NCBI RefSeq assembly: GCF_007565055.1
Contig: NC_044557.1
Location: forward strand, 137,125,493-137,189,492
Source of the DNA: Rhinopithecus roxellana
Lineage: Eukaryota > Chordata > Mammalia > Primates > Cercopithecidae
Reading direction: 5' to 3'
DNA length: 64,000 bases
Under the pieces are notes generated by a model, which did no database searches, was not told where the DNA came from, and worked only from the letters and a program-made list of their open reading frames with translations. Below are positions 37,521 through 48,906 of this stretch, one piece after another. Within the stretch, counting starts at the first letter, position 1. Each line of letters starts with the position of its first letter. The position numbers were made by a program, and so were the translations under genes.

Positions 37521-37885
37521 AAAATGTGACCTTGACTTTGTTAATATCTTATCCATACTATTTTTATTTAATTTTTTTAAAGAAAATGTTCTACCACTTT
37601 TACAGCATTTGAAAAATTATCTTTTCTATAATGATTAGCATTCTAATATACCATTGGTGGATGTGTAATACATGTTGAACTTTGGCCATATAAGATGTAC
37701 ATGTCTTAGACTATGAAATTCCATCTTTAGATGAATTATTCTACCAGAGGAAAAAATATTGACAATAATATTCATAACAACAAATACTTATGCAAGCACA
37801 TAGTTGGAAACAACATAGATGCCTTTCAACAGGATAATGAATAAGTAAATTATGGCATATTTATATAACAGCAGTAAGAATAAGA

Positions 37886-37928
37886 AATGTATGTATGTAT
37901 GTATGTATGTATGTATGTATGTATGTAT

Positions 37929-37959
<31 letters not shown>

Positions 37960-37961
37960 TT
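37886..37961 (+). repeat. Compound (GTAT)n(TTTA)n microsatellite
   Basis: About 10 GTAT units followed by about eight TTTA units, abutting the T-rich head of the next Alu, so probably derived from its tail. Confidence 0.92.
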
Positions 37962-38112
37962 TTTTGAGACAGAGTCTTGCTCTGTCGCCTAGGCTGTAGT
38001 GCAATGGCACCATCTTGGCTCACTGCAACCTCTGCCTCCCAGGTTCAAGTGATTCTTCTGCCTCAGCCTCCCAAGTAGATGGGATTACAGGCAGCAGTCA
38101 CCATACCTGGCT

Positions 38113-38155
<43 letters not shown>

Positions 38156-38274
38156 TAGAGATGGGGTTTCACCATGTTGTCCAGGCTGGTGTCAAACTCC
38201 TGACCTCAAGTCATCCACCTACCTCGGCCTCCCAAAGTGCTGGGATTACAGGTGTCAGCTACTGTGCCCGGCCC
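37962..38274 (-). repeat. AluS with a 37-base internal poly-T
   Basis: Both arms present. The middle A-rich linker has expanded to about 37 T (38116-38152). Short target-site duplication agaataag at 37877-37884 and 38275-38282. Confidence 0.88.
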
Positions 38275-38600
38275 AGAATAAGGAACTTTATGTTCGAACA
38301 TGAATAAATCTCAAAAATACAATTCTGAACAAAGACAGCTGAAGAAAGATATTTGCAGTATGGTGCCACTTAAAACTTTTAAATGTGAAAATAATATTGT
38401 TTGGGGATAGTTAAATGTGTAATGAGTATAAAGCCAGTATGAGAGTGATTAAACACCAAGTTCAGGACTGGAGAACTTCAGGGGGAGCGGGAGAGGAGGG
38501 AAGGAGGGAAATGTGACCCAGGAGGGGCACACTTGGGGCTGTAACAGCAACTGCAATGTTTTATTATTTAAGTTAGTGGTAGATACATGAGAATCTTGGA

Positions 38601-39536
38601 TATTTAAAATATTTAGTAAAATAATCTTGCTATTAGTTAACTGATTAACCAACTAAAGATATTTTTCCAGAAAAGATTTTGGGAAGCAAAGATAACAATT
38701 CTAAGTGTTAACCAAATGATATTGAATCAGAAAACAATGAGTATGTTATGAAAACAGCAACTTAAGCCACATGAGACACTGGGATTAAATGTCCTGGGAT
38801 ACAACTGCATGGTCCATTAACTAGAGCAACATCACCTTCACTTTACAAAAGCAATTAGTACATACTTCAGTCTTCAAAGTGAACAGAGATTACCTACTCT
38901 TCAAAAGTTATTAAAGGCACTTGGCTTCTGACCCTCAGAGCTCAATTTGTACACGGTATGGGTCAGCTTTTTCCTATAGTAATAAAAGTTGTCAAATGCT
39001 ATTTTCCTAAGCTCCATTTAAAAACAGAGACATTACTTGAGTTAATGTGGTTTAAAAACATGGACTTTATTTTGAGACGTAGCTCAAATTATGGTCTTTT
39101 ATTAATTCACTAAAATATTTTAAGTTTGAATAGGGAGAGAAATATGGAACAGGGCAAAGAAAGCATTACACATTATGAGCTTATTACACTTGATATCTTT
39201 CTTTAAATAAAAAAAAGGGTAAAGAAAAATAGTAGGCAATCACAAAAGAAGTTTGAGAGTGGGAGTATGTGTGGGTAGGTGGTAGAGATTAATGAGGATG
39301 GAAGGCCACGAAGGTTCACTCAGAAAATACTTTATGCAGCAAAGTGGGAGTCATGCTCAGGGTCACAGAAATAAAAACATTTTCTGTGAACTGGCCTCAC
39401 AAGAATGGGAGCTCGGAATGTGTGTGGTAGTGGCTGAGAAAGTGGGTGTCCAGTTTTGATCCATTTGTCATAGTCTCCAAGACAGCATGTGGCCGTTTAC
39501 CATCATATTCCTGCAAATGTCCTTCCTAGGCTGTGT
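38601..39536. other. Unique sequence
   Basis: No repeat or gene recognised. Confidence 0.45.
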
Positions 39537-39701
39537 TTTCTTTTTTTTCCCTCCCTTCTTCCTTCTCTTCTTCCTTCCCTCCTCTCCTCTCCCCTCTCCT
39601 CCTCTTCTCTCCCTTCCCCTCCTCTTCTCTCCCCTCCCCTCCGCTTTCCTCCCCTCCCCTTCCCTCCTTTCCTTTCCTCCGTCCCTCCTTCCCTCCTTCC
39701 T
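39537..39701 (+). repeat. Polypyrimidine tract of about 165 bp
   Basis: Almost pure C/T (cccctcctcttctctcccct-like units) with only a few G. The two overlapping proline/serine-rich ORFs across it are composition artefacts. Confidence 0.9.
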
Positions 39702-40395
39702 TGTTAAATTAAATGTTCTAATTTAAATTAATTTTTCCCTCTTCCAGTTTATTAACACTTGGCTATGATATGCTAAACCTTGCGGTATGCACAGGGTGGT
39801 TGGTCATAGAATGTTGTTATTATCTAAAATAGGGCAAAGGGCATTTACAATGAATTTTCAGGCACTGCTTTGACATAATTATTCTGGTGTTTACCCTCTA
39901 TGTTTATCTTCAGTTGTGCAATGATTATGCGGAGGCAAAGAGCTTTGCTGGAAACATAGTCTTAAGTTCTAAGTCATCAATTTATAAACACAATCACTGA
40001 AGGACTAAAGAAAACCTTTCTCTGTCTTCGTCTTCCTTTCTTTCTTTAGCAAACAAAAAAAGGAAGAAAAATCACTATGCAGTAACTCTTGTACATAAAC
40101 TGGAATTAATTGCTGAATGCATATTTTATAAACTTACAATATTTTAAGTATAAAATTTCCAGTGTTAGTGTCATGACATTGATGTGTGTTCCATCTACAA
40201 GGGAAGCACTCTGGCTTGTGCTGTTATCCAGCCACATTCTCTTACCTGTTACTCATGGCTGTGGGCATGTTTTGCATGTTGTTTGGTTGGATGGAGTTGC
40301 TAGCCCCTACATAAAGAAAAAGGCCTAGTTTCTCCCTTTGTCTCAGTAGCACATTACTCTACCCTGGGAAGTTCTGGCTGTTAAGAAACCTCTTT
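39702..40395. other. Unique sequence
   Basis: No repeat or gene recognised. Confidence 0.45.
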
Positions 40396-40696
40396 GGGTT
40401 GGGTGTGGTGGCTCACACCTGTAATTTCAGCACTTTGGGAGGCTGAGGCAGGAGGATTATTTGAGGTCAGGAGTTCGAGACCAGCCTGGCCAACATGGTG
40501 AAATCCCATCTCAACTAAAAATACAAAAATAAGCCGGAATATGGTGGCAGGTACCTGTAGTCCCAGCTACCCTGGAGGCTGAGGCACAAGAATCACTTGA
40601 ATCTGGGAGGCAGAAGTTGCAGTGAGCTGAGATCCTGCTACTGCACTCCAGCCTGGGCAATACAGCAAGAATTAATATTTAAAAAAAGAAAGAAAG
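40396..40696 (+). repeat. AluS
   Basis: Complete dimer starting ggttgggtgtggtggctcac, short tail aaaaaaagaaagaaag. Confidence 0.9.
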
Positions 40697-42073
40697 CCCT
40701 CTGCATAGTTCTAATACAATAAAAACTGTTAGAATCTTAAAGTCAACTTAGGTGAAATAAAATTCAGAAGGCCTGATAATAACATTAGAAGGCCTGATAA
40801 CTAATGCCCGTGTGCTTTGGGTTTGGTCTCATCACCGGTCTTCCTCATCTTCATTGGTTTACCAACTCATTTGTCCAGCCATGAGCTACACATGAGTTGA
40901 CATGCACGTGCTAATTTCATTTGGCTGGAATTCACTCAGTGAAATTCTAGCTTCTTATAACATCACAAAAGAAAGATGTTTCTAGTGCAGCCTGAAACTA
41001 CATGCTCAAACTTGTTTTCACCAGTGAAACATTAGAGTCCAAAGACGGTCTTATCAGAGCTGAAAAATGATATGTTTGATAGCATAATTTTAAACCTGAG
41101 ATGGGCTTCATTTTGCAAAAAAGTTATATTTTAAATATAGCATATTGGAAAGGTAGGTCAGGAATGTTCTTACTCATCTAGTTTAGCTCTTTTTTTTTTT
41201 TTCTGCCAGATGTTTATGTTGGTGAGAAACCAATAACACTGTCTAGACCTTTCGGATATAGTAATCAACCGTGAATGAAAAACATTCAAAGGTCACACTT
41301 CAATCTGGACCTACAACATCCTGCTATTCAAAACTAGATTAGAGATGATGGATCGTGATAAACTGAACCACACTGAATGCTGAGTCAGTAATTTGAGAAT
41401 TGTCTACAAAAAGCTAAATATGTCACCAAAAATCAACCAGATAAAACAAAGTCTAGACACCATAAAATGTGCTGTTCCCCCCACTGCATAGTGTCAACAA
41501 TCAGATGTTATATTATGACTTTTACACCAGCAACCTATAACTCAGGAATCTTCAATCTTTTGTAAAGAAAAGTTCTTTGAAGTCATGTGATTCCTGAGTG
41601 TGTGTGCATGTGTGTGTGTGTGCAATTGCCTAGATGTGCTCATGTAAATAAAGAACCAAGAGAGAAGGGTTACATTATGGTATCAGGGCTTTCAAAAAAT
41701 CACCAACCAAGATTTCACTAAGCAATAATATGCCATGTCTTTTCACCATATCTTGGTGATTTTGATTGTCTATGATTATCAACCAAGTTGATAATTTGTT
41801 TTTTTTAAGAGTGTTTTTGTTGTTGGCTGAAATTCTATGGAATCAACAATGACTTTGGACAATGTTGTTTCAGTTCTATAGCCCATATGTGCTAAACTCT
41901 GAGGGTAATCTCATATGTAAATTGAAATATTTAAAGTATAACTTCCAATTTGAGTCCATTCTGATTTCTAAATCAGTTGAGATCACTCTATTCTAGACAG
42001 TGACATATTTTAGGCTTTAGTACTTTTAAACTTTGAAAACAAGTCCATTATCTCATTTTTAAAAATATGATTA
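40697..42073. other. Unique, with small repeats
   Basis: A 14-bp direct repeat agaaggcctgataa (40767-40780, 40789-40802) and a TG tract at 41598-41624. No family recognised in the rest. Confidence 0.45.
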
Positions 42074-42372
42074 GGCCAGGCACAGTGGCTCAAGCCTGTA
42101 ATCCCAGCACTTTGGGAGGCCGAGACGGGCAGATCACAAGGTCAGGAGATCGAGACCATCCTGGCTAACATGGTGAAACCCCATCTCTACTAAAAAATAC
42201 AAAAAATTAGCCGGGCGAGGTGGCGGGCGCCTGTAGTCCCAGCTACTCGGGAGGCTGAGGCAGGAGAATGGTGTGAACCTGGGAGGCGGAGTTTGCAGTG
42301 AGCTGAGATCCGGCCACTGCACTCCAGCCTGGGCGACAGAGCGAGACTCTGTCTCAAAAAAAAAAAAAAAAA
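42074..42372 (+). repeat. AluY of AluYRa-like type (Old World monkey signature)
   Basis: Departs from AluY consensus at several diagnostic sites: ggctcaagcctg, gccgagacgggc, an extra A in ctaaaaaatac, gccgggcgaggtggc and gagatccggccac. I associate this combination with cercopithecid AluYR subfamilies. A rare hominoid AluYk-like group is the alternative. Confidence 0.8.
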
Positions 42373-42477
42373 GATTAAAAATATAATGTTATAGTACTTT
42401 GGAATAGCAAGTCTTTTTGTCTTATAAAGAGGAGAATGGCCAGTTCATTAAGGATGATGCACTAACTTGCCTGACTC

Positions 42478-42766
42478 TTTTTGTTTTAGAGACAGGCTCA
42501 TACTGTTGTCCAGGCTGGAGTGCACTGGTGTGATCATAGCTCATTGCAGCCTCAAACACCTGGGCTCAAGTAACCCTCCCATCTCAGTTTCCTGAGTATT
42601 TGAGGCTCCAGATGCATGCCACTGTAGCTGGCTAATTTTTAAATTATTTGTAATGACGGAGTCTTGCTATGTTGCCCAGGCATCTTGAACTCATGGCTTC
42701 AAGTGATGCTCCCACCTTAGTCTCCAAAAGTGCTGAGATTACAGGTATAAGCCACCTGCCCCAGCC
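42478..42766 (-). repeat. AluJ
   Basis: Strongly diverged inverted Alu from gttttagagacaggctcata to taagccacctgccccagcc. Confidence 0.85.
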
Positions 42767-42841
42767 TTGTTTGCAGAGAGGATTTCCCTTGGCTCTATGG
42801 GGGCATCCAGAAATTCTGACTTCTTTTTTTTGTGTTTATAG

Positions 42842-42889
42842 GATACTCTTGGCTCCATGAGGGAAAGTGGGGCCCACAAAAATCTTCAG
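42842..42889 (+). other. Exon-like segment with complete splice signals (candidate cryptic exon)
   Basis: A branch-point motif ctgac at 42816-42820, a pyrimidine tract and an AG at 42840-42841 precede 48 bp that end in CAG followed by gtaagt at 42890-42895. The 48 bp are open in frame 0 (16 codons, D-T-L-G-S-M-R-E-S-G-A-H-K-N-L-Q). It lies on the plus strand, opposite to the inferred direction of DLC1, so it would need an antisense transcript. It may equally be a pseudoexon. Confidence 0.35.
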
Positions 42890-42899
42890 GTAAGTTTAA

Positions 42900-43395
42900 G
42901 CCGGTGTTTCTCAACCTTTGTACTTATGTTGGACCCCTCCCATCTGTGCTTCCTTTATTTTTTTTGAGATGGACTCTCGCTCTGATGCCTAGGCTGGAGT
43001 GCAGTGGCGCTATCTTGGCTCACTGCAAGCTCCGCCTCCCGGGTTCACGCCATTCTCCTGCCTCGGCCTTCCGAGTAGCTGGGACTACAGGCTACTGCCA
43101 CCACACCCAGCTAATTTTTTTTTTTTTTCATATTTTTAGTAGAGATGGGGTTTCACCATGTTAGCCAGGATGGTTTTGATCTCCTGACTTTGTGATCCAC
43201 CCGCCTCGGCCTCCCAAAGTGCTGGGATTACAGGTGTGAGCCTCCATGCCCGGCTGCTTCCTTTCTTTATCTTCAGCATTATGCGAGGTGCAGCATGTGC
43301 TATTAATACAGTATGTTGATTGAATGTATTTTTAAAAGCTACCTATGCCCCTTTCTGATACTGCCCCCTTGCAAGCTGAGAATCGCTGATTTAAC
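42900..43395. repeat. Possible hAT (MER5-like) element, split by an AluY
   Basis: ggtgtttctcaacctttgta on the left and gctgagaatcgctgat on the right resemble inverted terminal repeats of MER5/Charlie-type elements. The identification rests on these ends only. Confidence 0.4.
42957..43254 (-). repeat. AluY
   Basis: Y-type gcaagctccgcctcccgggt. Target-site duplication tgcttccttt at 42947-42956 and 43255-43264. Confidence 0.92.
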
Positions 43396-43499
43396 TCAGT
43401 GATGAGTCTCAGATGCCTCTCAGTGACCAAGAGACACCGTACAATTCTTACTTAATAAAAAGCTCATGCTCCCTTGAGTTCCAAGTTAGTGCCAACGGG

Positions 43500-43610
43500 T
43501 CATACTTGTGGCCAGTGGGCAATGGTTGTGTCTGTTGTGCTCGCTATTCAGTGCCTAGCACAGTGTTCTACATACAAAAGATGCTCAATGAATCCTTGTG
43601 GGATTAAATA
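43500..43610 (+). repeat. L2 3' end
   Basis: cagtgcctagcacagtgttc and aagatgctcaatgaatcctt match the L2 terminus. Confidence 0.65.
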
Positions 43611-43659
43611 ATGACAATTGACAGGCTTGGTTGGAAGTTTCTGATCTTTCTCCATGAAC

Positions 43660-43815
43660 ATTTACTAATGGAATTTTAAGTAGCAGCAAAAAGTGTCCTA
43701 ACTTAAGTGGGACTCAAATAGTACCTGTTTCTCCAAATTACTTTGAAGACTAAATGAGAAAATGCCTCTAGAGCTCTCAACACAGGTTCTGGCACTTAGT
43801 AGACACTCATCAAGA
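43660..43815 (+). repeat. MIR SINE relic
   Basis: gactaaatgagaaaatgcct and ggttctggcacttagtagac match the MIR 3' end. Confidence 0.65.
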
Positions 43816-44147
43816 GCATGTCCAAAGGATGACAGCCACCTATTGCTGGGTTCCACATTTCATTCATATTCTAAGAAAGCGCATGCCTCCTTGTCTTTGA
43901 CTGTGCCTGAGAGGAGCAGAAGCACTACTATAGTCATGAGTTTGACGATTATGAGGCTGAATAACTGTGTTCTTTTCCATGGCTAGGTCTTCATCGATAA
44001 CTACATGATATTCAAAAATATCAGTGGTTGTCCTTGAGCTACAGGGAAGAACACAGAGGGATCAATGCAAATCCATCATCATCACACACAAGCAACTCCA
44101 GCACATGCCAGCTGAATGGCATCTCCTCTTTCTTCAAGAGTGACAAA
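43816..44147. other. No recognisable feature
   Basis: Unique spacer. Confidence 0.45.
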
Positions 44148-44415
44148 CTGGGTTCAGTGGCTTGTGCTTGTAATCCCAGCTGGGAGGATCACTTGAGGTC
44201 AGCAGTTTGAGACCAACCTGGGTGATAGAACAAGACCCTACCTCTACAAAAACGAAAAAATTAGCCACAATCCCATAGTCCTAGCTGCTGGGGAGGCTGA
44301 GGCAGGAGGATTGCTGAGCCCAGAAGTTCAAGGCTGCAGTAAGCTATGATGATACTACTGCACTCCAACCTGGGAAACAAAGCAAGATTCTGTCAAAAAA
44401 AAAAAAAAAAAAAAG
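44148..44415 (+). repeat. AluJ with internal deletions
   Basis: Missing about 25 bp of the left arm after gtaatcccagctgggaggat. About 20-A tail. Confidence 0.85.
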
Positions 44416-45224
44416 ACACACTATTATTAAAAGTAAGTAGAATAAGAAATTTAAAAACAATCAAGTTTAACTTCCATCTATACCTAAATAATTCATTTGG
44501 AATAGAGAACTTCCAGAGGAATGTTCTTTTAAATCCAGTCTTTGCTTTATGAAATAGCCTCAGATCCTTAAGTAGATGTGTGAGAAATTAATATGACCCT
44601 CCTACCAGGCCTTTGATTTTGGACATATCTAGGTATTGTAATTACAGTGACCTAGGCAAAATATGCAGACTGTACATGCATACTATTTTAAATAAAGAAA
44701 GTCACAGAAGTCTGTTGCAGAAAGGGAGGTGTGCAAAACATCGCTTTCAAGTGGCAGCCTTGACATTTAGCATATTTTTTCCCATACCAGAGCTGAGCCA
44801 CATGCTTGAAAGCCCAGGCCTGCTGTGCTGCTGCTCTTTTCCATGTTTGGCTCCATCTATACAGCAATTTTCAAAGCAGGTCCCAACGTGCTTAGGAAAA
44901 CTTTCAGATATTGTATATCTAGCTTGACAAGCTCATATGCAAGGACTGATTCCCTCATCAATGTGTGGAATCAGTTACTTTCCAGTCATTTCCTTTTGGA
45001 GTCCACAAAGATCTAGACAAAAATCACCTCCAGTAGATCCTTCTTTGTTTCTCTCCAGAGATACAGAAATTTATTCCATTTGCCATTGACATTTTACATT
45101 TCCCTTTCTTCTTCTTTTTTTTTTGGACTGGTTGAACCACTTTTGCCTAAAAGCCCTAAGCCAATTATAGAGGTGTCATGGTAACAAGGTGAAGGCCCTC
45201 AGGAAGTAGGGTATCAAGACTGAA
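44416..45224. other. Unique sequence
   Basis: No repeat or gene recognised. The 104-codon ORF at 44613 lacks any known family. Confidence 0.45.
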
Positions 45225-45440
45225 ACTTATGGAATGCTTAGTATATGTCAATGACTCTTCTAAGCACTTCGCAGAGTAGCTCATTTAATCCTTAAAACCA
45301 TTTCATGACATAGGGACTGTTATTCTTTTTGTATTGGCAAGGAACACTGACTTGCCTAATACTACCCAGTGCAAGAGCCAGGACTCAGCCCCAGGCAGCC
45401 CAACATTGTAGGCAACTCTCTAAGCCACTATATAATATAT
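45225..45440 (-). repeat. MIR SINE
   Basis: tagctcatttaatccttaaa, then cttgcctaatactacccagt and gagccaggactcagccccag follow the inverted MIR. Confidence 0.75.
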
Positions 45441-46065
45441 TCTCTCATCAAAGCCACCCTTGAGATCAACATGCTCCTCTTTTTATTAAAACAGTATCAT
45501 TTAACTTAATCTAGATACGTGTTCACATTGCAGTATTTCACGAAACTTCCCTAATGGTTGTCTGTCTTTAAAAATCTCCTCTGGTGTTGCCTATGATTGG
45601 AAAAGTCTTTGTTTACTAGAGGAGGCTGCATATTTTAAGGTCTACATCACTCATGGTTAAAAGGCATTACATATGCCCTTACTTGCTTTTCACTGTGAAC
45701 CAAATGAGCAGAGAACAGTTCACAGGAGTCGATGTTTGTGGTTGCCCTTCCTTGGAAGTGGGCCAGAATTCCTGATGCCCCACTGAACTGAGAGTCAATG
45801 TACCACAGAGTGTGTCCAGCACTCTTTTTGCTAGTGAATTGGAGGACTGATCAGCTGCAATGTAAAAATCTATTTTGCAAAAGACATATGATCCTGAACT
45901 CCGTAAAATACCTCAGGGGATTTCAACCTAATGTAGTTACTTGAAGAATTTATTTTATGTCTATTGACTCTCACTTGGATTGAGGTTTGCCTAAATTTTC
46001 TTGCCCTCTTCATAGGCAATTCAGTTTTTTCTCCTTTCTCTTAAATATTTTTGTTTGTTTTACTT
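45441..46065. other. Unique sequence
   Basis: No repeat or gene recognised. Confidence 0.45.
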
Positions 46066-46348
46066 TCTTTTTTATAGGATGAGTTCTTGCTGTGTCACTC
46101 AAGCTGGAGTGCAGTGGCACAATCATAGCTCACTGTAACTTTGAACTCCTGGACTCAGGTGGTTCTCCTGACTCAGCTCCTGGGACTACAGGTGGGTGCC
46201 ACCATGCCTGGCTAAATTTTTAAATTTTTTATAGAGACATGGTCTTACTCTGTTACCCAGGCTAGTCTTGGATTCCAGGCTTCAAGCAGTCCTCCTGCCA
46301 GGACTCCAAATTTTTGGGATGACAGGTGTGAGCTACTGTACCCAGACT
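46066..46348 (-). repeat. AluJ
   Basis: Diverged inverted Alu (atgagttcttgctgtgtcac to gtgagctactgtacccag). Confidence 0.85.
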
Positions 46349-46543
46349 CTTAAATGTTTCTGGAAATAATGTCATGCCACATATCTTAATCAGTTGGAGG
46401 CATTTAGACTTTTTCCCTTATATGTCATGTTTCCCAAATTGAGAGAAGGAATCACTTTAAAAAAAAAAAAAAAAAAGTCTGTATAATTGATACTATTTAG
46501 TAGCTCTTACTTTATTAGATGTTGTTAAATAAAGACTAGTATT

Positions 46544-46861
46544 GGCCAGGCCCAGTGGCTCATGCCTGTAATCTCAGCAGTTTGGGAGGCCAAAGTGGGT
46601 GGATCATTTGAGGTCAGGAGTTCAAGACCAACCTCCTGCCAACATGGTGAAACCCTATCTTTACTAAAAATACAAAAATTAGCCAGGCAAGGTGGTGGGT
46701 GCCTGTAATCCCAGCTACTCGAGAGGCTGAGGCAGGAGAGTCTCTTGAACCAGGGAGGTGGAGGTTGCAGTGAGCCGAGATCACCCCACTGCTCTCCAGT
46801 CTGGGTGACAGAGTGAGACTCTGTCTCAAAAAACAAACAAACAAGCAAACAAACAAGCAAA
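46544..46861 (+). repeat. AluS with (CAAA)n tail
   Basis: Perfect 13-bp target-site duplication aaagactagtatt at 46531-46543 and 46862-46874. Tail of CAAA/CAAG units from 46829. Confidence 0.93.
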
Positions 46862-46874
46862 AAAGACTAGTATT

Positions 46875-47714
46875 TGATTTCTTTCAGCTTATTTGTTTAT
46901 TCCACTGCCTAAACTGAAGAAAGCTGTGCATGTATAGTCGTGGCTTTGCCTGACTTTCAGGCTCTCTAACTCTTTCTAGCCTCAATTTTAGAGGCAGTCT
47001 TATCAGTCTATCAGTCCAAACTTGTTTGTGGAGCTTTGTCAAATGTACATCAAGGAATTTCAGCCAGCTCATATAGGAGAGCCCAGCATCTCAGTCTGAG
47101 AATTTTTGACTACAGGTATTTAAAAGCCACAGCAAATATTAAACAGAGATTCAGAGGCCTATGAACTTGGATGAGGAAACATTATGTTTGCATTGTCACT
47201 AAGCTGTAACTGAAATTTAGCATTTGCTCCAATTATAAATGTTGGCAAATTATCCTGCTCGCCTTCAATGGTCTTAGCTGTCCCTGTGACTTTGCCACCA
47301 GTAGAAACTGGACATTTGCATATCAGTTAACAGTTGCAGATATCGTAGAATATCACTTACATTCATCCCTACTCCACAGTGATGTCACTATTAGACCTAC
47401 TCCAGATCATACATGATTGACATTTTTCTGTCCACAGGGGTTCACCCAGGCTGGTCTGGGTGAATAACACAAGTAAGGTGTTCACGTGACCTTACTGGCC
47501 AGCTACTGGGCAGATCTGTGCCTTGTGGCCATTCAGCCACCAAACAGTCAAATTGTAGGTTCACAAATTTGTGACCTAGCTGTGGACATTGCCTCCCAAG
47601 TTTCCCTATATCTATAATGGTGAGTGACAAGGAGACGAGTCAAAGACCAGGTTAATGCACAACTTAATGTTCTTAGTTGAGTTAAATAACAACAGTGTGC
47701 ACATGATACCTTTA
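46875..47714. other. Unique; small perfect hairpin
   Basis: ttcacccag (47441-47449) and ctgggtgaa (47456-47464) form a perfect 9-bp stem around a 6-base loop. Nothing else recognised. Confidence 0.45.
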
Positions 47715-47730
47715 AAAATAGCTTTTAACT

Positions 47731-48046
47731 GGCTGGGTGTGGTGGCTCACGCCTGTAATCCCAGCACTTTGGGAGGCTGAGGCGGGTAGATCACGAGGTC
47801 AAGAGATCGAGACCATCTTGGCTAACATGGTGACACTCCATCTCTACTAAAAATACAAAAAAAAAAAAAAAAATTAGCTGGGTGTGGTGACGGGTGCCTA
47901 TAGTCCCAGCTGCTCGGGAGGCTGAGGCAGGAGAATGGCATGAACCCGGGAGGCAGAGCTTGCAGTGAGCTGAGATCGTGCCACTGCACTCCAGCCTGAG
48001 CAACAGAGCGAGACTCTGTCTCAAAACAAAAAACAAAACAAACAAA
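47731..48046 (+). repeat. AluY
   Basis: Target-site duplication aaaatagcttttaact at 47715-47730 and 48047-48062. The middle linker holds an expanded A run at about 47858-47874. Confidence 0.93.
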
Positions 48047-48062
48047 AAAATAGCTTTTAACT

Positions 48063-48842
48063 TATACTTACTTGTCCATATTTTAAAGGCATTATGCTTT
48101 TATGTAATTCATTCTCAGTATACTAATACATCATAATTTTATGTTTCAAATACTTTGATAACTATAATTCCCTATAATTGGTTTTCTCTATAATTCTATA
48201 TATTTTATTTATGCATTTAAAAATATTATTCTGAGAAGCTATCCATAGGTTTCAAAAGAATGGTAAAGAGATCCATGGGCACAAAAGCAGGCTACAAGGC
48301 CCTCTGTGGAAGGATTAAGAGGCAACTGCCCTTCAGGAATGTAATGCGTCCTATTGACAAGATGTCCATGAATCAAAGAGGAGGGGGTGAGAGCACAGAG
48401 GAGCTTTAAGAAGGAAGCACACTTCATCCAGTAAAAAGCTGTCCCCTGCATCGCTCAACCACTGTCATCCTCAAAGTCCTAATTCACTGAAAACTCAATA
48501 CCATCCTCTGCTTTTAGCAAAGAAGACAGAGTACTTTGGGGTTGGGAATAATGGTAGTAGAGGATAGGAGTAAGAGAAACTCCTGTGGGATATAATTGGG
48601 CAGAAAAAGTGGATCATATATAAAGGGGGATGCAAGTAAGACAATCTGATCTGTCCTTCCTCACAATCTGAAGGCCTTTTGCTAGCAACAATTCTGTATA
48701 TTGTTTATTAAAGCCTGCAGATGCTTAAAAATAACAGACAGGCTCCCTGTTTCATGTAGAAGGGAGTTTAAGACAAGAAGATGTAAATGATGGTTTTTGT
48801 ACATGACATCATTTGGGATAACAGAATTGTGTTTGTGTGTGT
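48063..48842. other. Unique sequence
   Basis: No repeat or gene recognised. Confidence 0.45.
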
Positions 48843-48906
48843 GGGGTGGGGGGGAAGGTGAGAGAGGGAAGGAGGGGGAGAGAAAGAGAGAGAGAGAGAG
48901 AGAGAG
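48843..48906 (+). repeat. G-rich / (GA)n repeat
   Basis: ggggtgggggggaaggtgag followed by about 11 GA units. Confidence 0.88.

Larger units (their letters stand above)
37645..38600 (+). repeat. L1M relic split by a microsatellite and an Alu
   Basis: gaaacaacatagatgccttt and caacaggataatgaataagt lie left of the insertion; acatgaataaatctcaaaaa and a diverged 3' end lie right of it. Low identity. Confidence 0.55.

Noticed and set aside
39487..39726. Two proline/serine-rich ORFs of 72-79 codons
   Set aside because: They are frame translations of the polypyrimidine tract.
46525..46860. 111-codon minus-strand ORF with apparent zinc-finger-like texture
   Set aside because: It is the usual antisense Alu reading frame; the segment is an AluS with a target-site duplication.
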